From Candidatus Methanomethylophilaceae archaeon (lineage in GTDB: Archaea; Thermoplasmatota; Thermoplasmata; Methanomassiliicoccales; Methanomethylophilaceae), in contig JALNYB010000002.1 of the NCBI GenBank assembly GCA_023230065.1, positions 1 to 56,270 of the forward strand: a stretch of 56,270 bases of DNA, given 5' to 3'. Position 1 is the first letter of the stretch; every line of letters starts with the position of its first letter. Shown here piece by piece: positions 49,935 to 56,270 of the stretch. A program made the position numbers and the translations under genes. The notes beneath the pieces were generated by a model. The model was not told where the DNA came from. It worked only from the letters and a program-made list of their open reading frames with translations, and made no database searches.

Positions 49935-51431
49935 ATGAATATTGATCCAACTATAATCAGTAATATTTTCGGAGATTTCACTCCGATAGCGCCGATGATC
50001 ATCATGATCCTCGGAGCACTCATAATGCCTGCCATATATCTTTCTTCAAAGAGAAGGAATTTGGTCACAGGTGCAATGTTGGCGGTCATTATCATTTCGA
50101 TAATAATCAACTTCGTTCTCCTTGTGGGCGAATATACCGGAACATATGCGGAATTGTTTACTTATGATGCCTTTTCGGGTCTCATGATTTTGCTATTCCA
50201 GACAGTTGTGTTCTTGGTAGCTTTGGTATCTGCGGCAAGCACAGAGACCACGAGGTTGTACTACGGCGCATACAGTTCGTTGCTTTTAGCAGCAACGACC
50301 GGTATGATGTTCGTTGCAACAGCCGGTGATCTTCTGACGATCTTCCTCGGTGTAGAACTCGTAAGTATCTCTTCATATGCACTTGTTGCAATGAAGAGGA
50401 ATGACCCGAGGGCAGCAGAAGCAGCAGTGAAATACGTCATCATCGGTGGGATATCCACGGCACTTACCATTTATGGTATCTCTATGCTGTATGGTGTTAC
50501 TGGTACGACTAACATCGCTGATATTGCAACTGTTCTGTCAACCGATGGATTCTCATGGGCATTCGGCATCGCAATGATTACGATCATCGCAGGTTACGGT
50601 TTCAAGATCGCAGCTGTTCCGTTCCATATGTGGGCACCTGATGTTTATGAAGGGGCGGCAACTCCTGTATCTCTTTTCCTGGCAACAGGATCGAAGAAGA
50701 TGGGACTTGTTGTATTCTTCAAGATCTTCTTGGTGCTCTTTGTGGCAGGATCGGCAGTAGCTTCATTTGCGACTGTAGAGATGCAATATGTATTCGCGAT
50801 CATTGCAGCTATCACAATGACGGTCGGTAATGTCGTCGCTATTGCTCAGCCTAACATCAAGAGGATGTTGGCATATTCGAGTATCGCACAGGCAGGTTAC
50901 ATACTCATTGTTATGGCAGTCATGAGTGAGTATGCACTTACTGGTGGTCTGTTCCATATGTTCACACATGTGTTCATGAAGGGTGGAGCATTCCTTATCG
51001 TAGGTGCACTCATATCTGTTGGTATCGGAGAGAAGATCTCGGATTATAGAGGCCTCGCAAAGAGGGCTCCGTTCGTTGCATTCGCAATGCTTCTGTTCTT
51101 ATTCTCACTCGCAGGTATACCGCCTCTTGCAGGATTTACTTCAAAATTCATTCTGTTCTCATCGGCGATATACGGCGACGGTGGAGTAATGACGCAGTGG
51201 ATCTGGTTAGCATTCATAGCCATTCTCAACTCTGCAATCTCTCTGTATTATTATGCAAGGGTCGTAAAGGCTATGTATATTGAGAAGGGCGAAACGACAG
51301 ATAAGATCAAGATTCCGAATGCATTTGCAGTTGCAATCGCAATATGTGTGGTTTTCGTTATCATACTCGGTATCTACCCGCAGCTCATCTTGGACTTCTG
51401 TTCAAACGCAGCTGCAGCATTGTTTGCTTAA
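49935..51431 (+). CDS. fpoN: Fpo complex subunit FpoN (NuoN), antiporter-like
   Basis: 498 aa with about 14 spans. It includes FLGVELVSISSYALVAMKRNDPRAAEAAVKYVIIGGISTAL (channel Glu), GYGFKIAAVPFHMWAPDVYEGAATPVSLFLATGSKKMGLVVFFK and IKRMLAYSSIAQAGYILIVMA. GGTGA lies 6 nt before the ATG. It is the last gene of the operon, followed by a hairpin and T-run. No fpoO or fpoF homologue follows, unlike Methanosarcina. Confidence 0.95.
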   Translation: MNIDPTIISNIFGDFTPIAPMIIMILGALIMPAIYLSSKRRNLVTGAMLAVIIISIIINFVLLVGEYTGTYAELFTYDAFSGLMILLFQTVVFLVALVSAASTETTRLYYGAYSSLLLAATTGMMFVATAGDLLTIFLGVELVSISSYALVAMKRNDPRAAEAAVKYVIIGGISTALTIYGISMLYGVTGTTNIADIATVLSTDGFSWAFGIAMITIIAGYGFKIAAVPFHMWAPDVYEGAATPVSLFLATGSKKMGLVVFFKIFLVLFVAGSAVASFATVEMQYVFAIIAAITMTVGNVVAIAQPNIKRMLAYSSIAQAGYILIVMAVMSEYALTGGLFHMFTHVFMKGGAFLIVGALISVGIGEKISDYRGLAKRAPFVAFAMLLFLFSLAGIPPLAGFTSKFILFSSAIYGDGGVMTQWIWLAFIAILNSAISLYYYARVVKAMYIEKGETTDKIKIPNAFAVAIAICVVFVIILGIYPQLILDFCSNAAAALFA

Positions 51432-51445
51432 ACCCCAATAAAAAC

Positions 51446-51470
51446 AGGGCCTTCGGCCCTTTTCTTTTTT
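51446..51470 (+). terminator. Terminator of the fpo operon
   Basis: AGGGCC (51446-51451), loop TTC, GGCCCT (51455-51460): a 6-bp GC stem followed by TTTCTTTTTT. It begins 15 nt after the fpoN stop. Confidence 0.75.
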
Positions 51471-51995
51471 AATACATCTTTATCTATTGTTTGTTCCAGT
51501 CTGAAAATACAGATTCGAAATTGATGCTGGATATATGTTCATATAACTATCATGAAGTTCATCCAGACATTATCAATGAAATCTTAGGATTGATGATTTT
51601 TATGTTTTAAATTAAATTGGTGGTAAAATATATCTCATATATAGAAGCAAGTTGTTTATTCGAGTTGGATTCTGGTGTGTATTTATGATTGCGATCTAGT
51701 CGATATTTGTTAATTTCATATCTATTTGATGTAGTGTTGAATAATGATTCAGTTCTATAGAGATAGTCGCACTCACTCTCTCAATAATTTTATTTAAATT
51801 CATAGTTCAGCTCTGTTGATAGTTTCTATCGTGATGTATGGTGATTTGAAATGTATTAATTTTAAGGCAATTCTATTCAAAATTTATTTTAATTTAATGT
51901 AAATCAGATGTGTAACAATTTATCGTGTCTGGATTATATTCATGTCTGAAAAAAATGAGAATAAATATTAAGTAGAATCTAAACATCCCATTGCT
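51471..51995. other. 525-nt AT-rich non-coding stretch
   Basis: Between the fpo terminator and idsA there is no convincing ORF, tRNA or other RNA gene. The sequence is strongly AT-rich. Only the idsA promoter is apparent: ATAAATATTAAG (51961-51972), about 29 nt before the idsA ATG, without a Shine-Dalgarno. It is the longest gene-free stretch in the window, so a small RNA cannot be excluded. Confidence 0.45.
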
Positions 51996-52961
51996 ATGGA
52001 TGAGCCATGGTATTCCTGCATCTCCAGAGAACTCGATGATGTCGAGGCGTTAATGTGCGATACCATGAGGTCTGAAAATTCTGAACTCACCGAGATGTGT
52101 AATTACGTTATTTCGGTTCATGGTAAGAGGATCAGGCCGTCGATGTGTATTTTATCGTATTATGCGTGTGGCGGTTCAAAACCTAAGAAGGCTATAGATG
52201 TAGGTTCTGCTTTGGAACTTATTCATAATGCCACTCTCATTCATGATGATATTAACGATGAAGGAGAGCTCAGAAGGGGAAGAAAGACCCTTTATAGAGA
52301 ATATTCATTGGGAAAATCAATTGTTACGGGGGATTACATTTTCGCATTGGGATTCCGTCTTATAGGTTCAGCATCGCCGGATATCGTAGATTTTGTCGTC
52401 GATGCATCTGCATCAATGGGTGCCGGGGAGTTTAATCAGAAGGATTTCGAGCACAAGGGTTGTGTTTCAGAATCAGATTATATGAAGATCATCGATGGTA
52501 AGACTGCTAAATTCATCGAATGTGCTGCGAAATCAGGTTCATTTTTAGCAGGTTCGGATACGGAAGTTGTAGATGCACTGGGTCATTTTGCTCAGAGAGC
52601 CGGAATGGCTTTTCAGATAGTCGATGATACACTAGATGTCATCGGTAATGAAAGTGCAACTGGAAAGAGTGTTGGAAACGACATCCTTGAAGGAAAACCC
52701 ACACTTCCTATAATTCTTGCAATGCAGGATCTGACACACGGAAAGGAAATCAGAGAGATATTCGAGAAGGAGAAACCAACACCATCAGAAGTTATTGAAG
52801 CCTTGAGACTCATAAAGATGACCGATGCTGTTTCGAAATGCATCGAGAAGGCAGAGAATATTGTTAATGATGCTGTTCGGTCTTTGGATGTAATTTCAGA
52901 TTCGATATACAAGACCGCTCTGATCAATATGGCCTATTATTTTGTAAGTCGCGATAGGTGA
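51996..52961 (+). CDS. idsA: Polyprenyl synthetase (trans-isoprenyl diphosphate synthase)
   Basis: A 321-aa enzyme building geranylgeranyl or a related allylic diphosphate for archaeal lipids. The first Asp-rich motif is LIHDDINDEGELRRG (about residues 81-95) and the second is FQIVDDTLDVIG (about 204-215). HGKRIRPSM binds isopentenyl diphosphate. A TATA-like box 29 nt upstream and no Shine-Dalgarno suggest a leaderless transcript. The reductase gene for archaeal lipids follows 5 nt later. Chain length cannot be set with certainty. Confidence 0.93.
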   Translation: MDEPWYSCISRELDDVEALMCDTMRSENSELTEMCNYVISVHGKRIRPSMCILSYYACGGSKPKKAIDVGSALELIHNATLIHDDINDEGELRRGRKTLYREYSLGKSIVTGDYIFALGFRLIGSASPDIVDFVVDASASMGAGEFNQKDFEHKGCVSESDYMKIIDGKTAKFIECAAKSGSFLAGSDTEVVDALGHFAQRAGMAFQIVDDTLDVIGNESATGKSVGNDILEGKPTLPIILAMQDLTHGKEIREIFEKEKPTPSEVIEALRLIKMTDAVSKCIEKAENIVNDAVRSLDVISDSIYKTALINMAYYFVSRDR

Positions 52962-52966
52962 TATCA

Positions 52967-54064
52967 TTGGTTGACAAGATCAAAACAGACATATTGGTGG
53001 TAGGTTCCGGTCCAGCAGGAAGTGTGACAGCGCGTTATGCCGCGATGAAGGGCGCTCAGGTTACATTCATAGAGCGTCGTCTAGAGGTGGGCGTTCCAGT
53101 TAGATGTGGAGAGATGATTCCATCGAATGAAGAGATAAAAGGTATGTTTCCAAATCTGGAAGATGCCGAATCTTTATTCGATATTCCGAAAGAACTTCAC
53201 CTTAGAGATATCAAAGGCATAAAGCTCATAGATCCGAAGGATAAATGCACGCTTCTTGATTTTACAGGTTATACGATAAATAGGGATAAATTCGATCAAT
53301 ATTTGGCGGATGAAGCTCAGAAAGAAGGAGCAGATCTGATAAAGAGTTGTCAGTTTAAAGAGATAAAGGATGGAAAAGCGGTCACAACATGTGGTGATAT
53401 CGAATACAAGGTCATCATAGGTGCTGACGGTCCTGGTTCACGTGTTGCTCAGAGTTTGGGTTTAATGAGGAATCATATGCCATATCCAGCTGTAACGGCG
53501 CAGGCAAAGGGAGATTTTGAGCCGTATGTTCAGATGTTCTTTGGTGGAATCGCACCAGGTGCATACAGTTGGGTCATTCCTAAGATCGGACAGGCCAATA
53601 TAGGAGTTGGATTCTCTCCGAAGTTCTCCAATGGAACATTAAGCCACTATTTCGATAAGTTTGTGAAGATGCACGAATTCGATGTGATTTCGGACAAATT
53701 GGAAGGTAAATATGTTCCCAGCGAAGGTGCAATTCCAAAGACAGTTGCGGGTAACGGAATGGTCGTTGGAGATGCTGCTGGACATGTTATATCTGTGAAC
53801 GGCGGAGGTATTCCATTGGCATTGATAGCGGGTCGTTTCTGTGGTCAGGTGGCTGGCGATAATATTAAAGAAGGGCGTTCATTGATTGATTATGAGACGT
53901 TGTGGAAAGAGGTTCTTTACAAACCTTTGAAGATAGCTGCCAACAACAAGAGATTAGCTGATACATTTGCATTCGGTTCTGATAAAAGGACTGAGATATG
54001 CATGAGCATTCTGGGAATGAGACGTATGGGCAAACTGATCAGATGTAAGCATCTGTTTCCGTAA
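52967..54064 (+). CDS. Geranylgeranyl reductase family protein (archaeal lipid saturation)
   Basis: A 365-aa FAD enzyme, probably digeranylgeranylglycerophospholipid reductase, which saturates the isoprenoid chains of membrane lipids. The FAD site is ILVVGSGPAGSVTARYAA, VPVRCGEMIP carries the conserved Cys of archaeal enzymes, and SWVIPK corresponds to the family's YxWxFPK motif. VVGDAAGHVISVNGGGIPLAL is the second flavin site. The start is TTG 52967 with GGTGA exactly 5 nt upstream; GTG 52958 lies inside that site. It converges with nob1, the stops adjoining. Confidence 0.9.
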   Translation: MVDKIKTDILVVGSGPAGSVTARYAAMKGAQVTFIERRLEVGVPVRCGEMIPSNEEIKGMFPNLEDAESLFDIPKELHLRDIKGIKLIDPKDKCTLLDFTGYTINRDKFDQYLADEAQKEGADLIKSCQFKEIKDGKAVTTCGDIEYKVIIGADGPGSRVAQSLGLMRNHMPYPAVTAQAKGDFEPYVQMFFGGIAPGAYSWVIPKIGQANIGVGFSPKFSNGTLSHYFDKFVKMHEFDVISDKLEGKYVPSEGAIPKTVAGNGMVVGDAAGHVISVNGGGIPLALIAGRFCGQVAGDNIKEGRSLIDYETLWKEVLYKPLKIAANNKRLADTFAFGSDKRTEICMSILGMRRMGKLIRCKHLFP

Positions 54065-54523
54065 TTATCTTTTTCTGCATGATTTCATGGCAGAGCCGCA
54101 GATCGGACATTCATCTGCTTTTTCTTTGAACCATTTTCCGCATCCTATGCATTTGTAGTTCCATTTTTCGACTCTTTTTATGCCTATCTGACCTACCGCT
54201 CTACATGAGAGACCCATTAGTTTTGCCACATTTTGAATTGAATAATCATCAGTAAGAATGGTGCCGCCGGTATCAAGACCCAGAGCAAGAACTGTAATGT
54301 CGACCGGAGACAGTCTTCCGAGGTCTCCGCTTTTTTTTGCGATCTGTGAGACCTTATCTACGGATGTTTTGGTGCAATCGGATACCCTCAGCAGGTCTCC
54401 CCAAAGGATGAGCCTTGGGTCTTTGTATTTATTAAGTTCGTCTATCACACCAGGAGGACAGACTGATTCCTCTTCTGGGAGTTGTTCCATTGAGAATAAT
54501 GCGGAACTATCCAACACGAGCAT
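54065..54523 (-). CDS. nob1: rRNA maturation endonuclease NOB1
   Basis: A 152-aa PIN-domain nuclease that cuts the 3' end of 16S pre-rRNA. The N-terminus MLVLDSSALFS gives the first acidic residue. Further PIN acids are in PPGVIDELNKYKD, SPVDITVLALGLD and GTILTDDYSIQNVA. The C-terminal zinc ribbon is YKCIGCGKWFKEKADECPICG. The length is normal for archaea. A single gene on the minus strand. Confidence 0.94.
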   Translation of the reverse strand: MLVLDSSALFSMEQLPEEESVCPPGVIDELNKYKDPRLILWGDLLRVSDCTKTSVDKVSQIAKKSGDLGRLSPVDITVLALGLDTGGTILTDDYSIQNVAKLMGLSCRAVGQIGIKRVEKWNYKCIGCGKWFKEKADECPICGSAMKSCRKR

Positions 54524-54868
54524 ATGTTAGCATAAGTGATAGAGGATAAAATAAATGCTGTTCTAGAATCTTGAATATTTTCTTATCATAGTCTTATAAA
54601 AATTTGTTATTTAAGAATCAAAACATGCGATTAAGAAATTAAGAAATCGAACATGATCAATCTTGATGGCTCAATATTTCAGTTATTGAACGCAAAGCAT
54701 GGATACATATAAAATCGTCAAATAAAGAGTCAATGTTACGAAGGTGGTGAGGATATCTTCACATAATAATATAATATGATGTATTAACACAGTCAGCAGT
54801 TCCAAGAAGCTATTGAAAACTTACGAAAGCTTAAACAATCAATTGTATATGTTGAATTGGAGAATAAT
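54524..54868. other. 345-nt intergenic region between nob1 and carS
   Basis: AT-rich DNA holding the divergent promoters of nob1 and carS (TTAAAC-type box near 54832-54837 for carS). There are a few short inverted repeats, such as ATCAA/TTGAT near 54657, and a five-codon ORF near 54733 preceding a GGTGGTGAGG run. No RNA gene was recognised. Confidence 0.4.
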
Positions 54869-55441
54869 ATGGACGTCGTAACTGCCGCGATCATAATGAT
54901 AAACGGTCTTTGGCTGTTCTTGCCTGCAATGGTACCTAATTCGGCAGCCGTGCTGTTTGGTGGAGGCAGAACGATAGACAGCGGAAGAAAGTGGAAAGGA
55001 AAAAGGATATTCGGAAACGGAAAGACCTGGAAAGGATTCTTTGGTGGAGCCCTTACAGGTATAATTATCGGTATGATAATGATAGATATTTCGTTTTTCT
55101 TCGATAATAAGAATTTTTGGGGATTCGGTCCTTTCTGGGGTAACATATCCGTAATAGTATGTTTGGCATTCGGAGCCGTTTTAGGAGATCTCATGGGAGC
55201 ATTCATAAAGAGAAGGCTCGGACTCAAGAGAGGAGAGAAAGCGCCCATTCTAGATCAGTATGATTTTGTATTCGGCGCACTGCTGGTAACGGCTATATTC
55301 AATTTCAACTGGGTATATTCTACATATTTCGAGGGCTGGAACATATTGGCTTTGATCTTTCTGTTGTTGATAATGTTCGGGCTCCATCGTGTTGCAAATA
55401 TTGTTGCATACAAGAAAGGTCTCAAAAAAGAACCTTGGTGA
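54869..55441 (+). CDS. carS: CDP-archaeol synthase
   Basis: A 190-aa membrane enzyme that makes CDP-activated digeranylgeranylglycerol (CDP-archaeol) from the ether-linked phospholipid precursor and CTP. The hallmark FGNGKTWKGFFGGALTGI (about residues 45-62), the acidic VCLAFGAVLGDLMGAFIKRRLGLKRGEKAPILDQYDFV and about five spans match the family. ATG 54869 is chosen, with GGAG 6 nt upstream; TTG 54857 would add four residues. It fits with the nearby idsA and reductase genes. Confidence 0.92.
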   Translation: MDVVTAAIIMINGLWLFLPAMVPNSAAVLFGGGRTIDSGRKWKGKRIFGNGKTWKGFFGGALTGIIIGMIMIDISFFFDNKNFWGFGPFWGNISVIVCLAFGAVLGDLMGAFIKRRLGLKRGEKAPILDQYDFVFGALLVTAIFNFNWVYSTYFEGWNILALIFLLLIMFGLHRVANIVAYKKGLKKEPW

Positions 55442-55445
55442 TATT

Positions 55446-55988
55446 ATGAGTGAACTTTCAAAGGCATTGGAGGACTGCGGTGCATTGCAGTTCGGAGATT
55501 TTACATTGGCATCAGGTGCCAAAAGTAATTATTACATCGATATCAAAAAAGCAAGTACCAATCCTCAGGTCCTTTATCTGATCTCACAGGTCATGGCAGA
55601 GAAGATGCAGGATGAGAATCTGCGTCCGAATAGGATTGCAGGTGTTGTTCTTGGCTCAGTTCCGTTGGCTGCGGCATTATCGATGGCAGTTGGCATTCCA
55701 TATGTCATGGTAAGGAAAGAGAAGAAGGATCATGGAACAAGTAAATTGATCGAAGGAGATCTAAACATTGGAGACAAGGTACTTGTTATTGAGGATGTAA
55801 TAACAACGGCAGGATCCAGTGTAAAAGCTATTGAAACATTAAGAGAATCAGGAGCAGACATCATCGGTGTGTTGTCTGTTATCGACAGAGAAGGTGGCGG
55901 CAGAGAGAATTTGAAGTCGATAGGAGTGGAACTCTGGGCACTCGTGAAAGGTTCCGAGGTCTTGAAGGACAGAGGACATGAGGCCTGA
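55446..55988 (+). CDS. pyrE: Orotate phosphoribosyltransferase
   Basis: A 180-aa enzyme of UMP synthesis joining orotate and PRPP. FTLASGAKSNYYIDIKKAST is the N-terminal signature, VLGSVPLAAALSMA the orotate-side loop, VRKEKKDHGTSKLIEG the flexible catalytic loop, and VLVIEDVITTAGSSVKAIE the PRPP-binding motif (about residues 117-135). GGTGA lies 4 nt before ATG 55446; a longer frame inside carS is rejected. It overlaps the downstream gene by 11 nt. Confidence 0.96.
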   Translation: MSELSKALEDCGALQFGDFTLASGAKSNYYIDIKKASTNPQVLYLISQVMAEKMQDENLRPNRIAGVVLGSVPLAAALSMAVGIPYVMVRKEKKDHGTSKLIEGDLNIGDKVLVIEDVITTAGSSVKAIETLRESGADIIGVLSVIDREGGGRENLKSIGVELWALVKGSEVLKDRGHEA

Positions 55989-56270
55989 GCCAAATTGTAT
56001 GTTATGCAGTCTATGCGAGGGACGTACACAGCTTGTGCTTCCAAGTGGCGATCTTTTATCAGGTATTGTTTTTGTGGGAGAAGCTCCTGGTGAGACAGAG
56101 GACCTGGAAGGAAAACCGTTCATAGGACGTTCTGGAAAGTTATTGGATAAGATCATGCATGAAGAGGGATTTGATCGTTCTAAAGTTATGATCACGAATA
56201 CTGTTAAATGCAGACCTCCAAATAACAGGGATCCTACCGAAGAGGAGATGAAGGCCTGTAGGCCGTTCTT
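55978..56270 (+). CDS. Type-4 uracil-DNA glycosylase, N-terminal part (cut by window edge)
   Basis: 97 residues are visible. CMLCSLCEGRTQLVLPSGDLLSGIVFVGEAPGETEDLEGKPFIGRSGKLLDKIM carries the first two Fe-S cysteines (C8-x2-C11), the GEAPG uracil-binding motif A and the GRSG loop. NTVKCRPPNNRDPTEEEMKACRPF adds the next Cys region. These define the [4Fe-4S] family-4 glycosylases, which remove uracil from DNA. The ATG lies inside the end of pyrE. Confidence 0.92.
   Translation, partial: MRPEPNCMLCSLCEGRTQLVLPSGDLLSGIVFVGEAPGETEDLEGKPFIGRSGKLLDKIMHEEGFDRSKVMITNTVKCRPPNNRDPTEEEMKACRPF

Noticed and set aside
51590..51610. Possible C/D-box guide RNA (TTGATGA) after the fpo operon
   Set aside because: The base before TGATGA is not a purine and no matching D box with a guide layout was found.

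Overview
The window is archaeal and most likely from a methanogen of the order Methanomassiliicoccales (Thermoplasmata); the genus cannot be fixed from the sequence. The evidence is: archaeal-type RNA polymerase subunit K, TFS, PCNA, RPA, Csl4, NOB1 and ether-lipid genes; a methanogenesis-marker-11-like gene; a Ta0216-type B12/radical-SAM protein otherwise associated with Thermoplasmata; and a complete fpoABCDHIJJKLMN operon with no fpoF and no fpoO beside it, the 'headless' Fpo-like complex typical of this order. The DNA is AT-rich and densely coded. Operons are tight with many ATGA overlaps. First genes often look leaderless (a TATA-like box about 25-29 nt before the start), while internal genes carry a GGTGA-type Shine-Dalgarno 4-6 nt before the start, and TTG starts are common. 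No rRNA, tRNA, CRISPR array, insertion sequence or prophage was seen.

Layout. 1-5.5 kb: tail of an MBF1-like regulator, a DUF2240-like gene, rpoK-rpsB-MEMO, a zinc-ribbon membrane protein, and RPA with its RPA-associated partner. 5.7-13.4 kb: purP, an aspartate-type aminotransferase, a serine-synthesis pair (class V aminotransferase and serA), a small conserved protein, the XPD helicase and a small Cys protein. 13.4-15.4 kb (minus): an RNA-related operon of METTL5-like methyltransferase, Csl4, a 58-aa coiled-coil protein and a ThiI-like PP-loop protein. 15.6-19 kb: archaeal-type glutamate synthase and bifunctional purH. 19-21.3 kb (minus): beta-CASP RNase, nadC and a zinc ribbon. 21.7-23.9 kb: two unrecognised membrane proteins, one with a tail that looks like a degenerate nuclease. 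24-27.5 kb: TFS, PCNA, split transketolase and transaldolase. 27.5-30 kb: Taw2 facing an unknown 502-aa Cys-rich protein. 30.4-34.9 kb: the AMP salvage pathway (ribose-1,5-bisphosphate isomerase, type III RuBisCO, AMP phosphorylase) and a polysaccharide deacetylase. 35-40 kb: folD, kptA, marker 11, a cis-prenyltransferase and a B12/radical-SAM enzyme, then proC (minus). 41-51.4 kb: the Fpo operon. 52-56.3 kb: isoprenoid and ether-lipid genes, nob1, pyrE and the start of a type-4 uracil-DNA glycosylase.

The genes form a housekeeping picture: nucleotide synthesis and salvage (purP, purH, pyrE, folD, transketolase/transaldolase, AMP pathway), archaeal lipid synthesis (idsA, uppS, ggr, carS), information processing, and membrane energy conservation by Fpo. 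The least expected signals are a FpoI subunit carrying a second bis-[4Fe-4S] ferredoxin module, a sequence element shared by the purP and purH promoters, a 35-bp near-perfect palindrome between gltB and its divergent neighbour, and a membrane protein ending in a nuclease-like fold that seems to have lost its catalytic residues.
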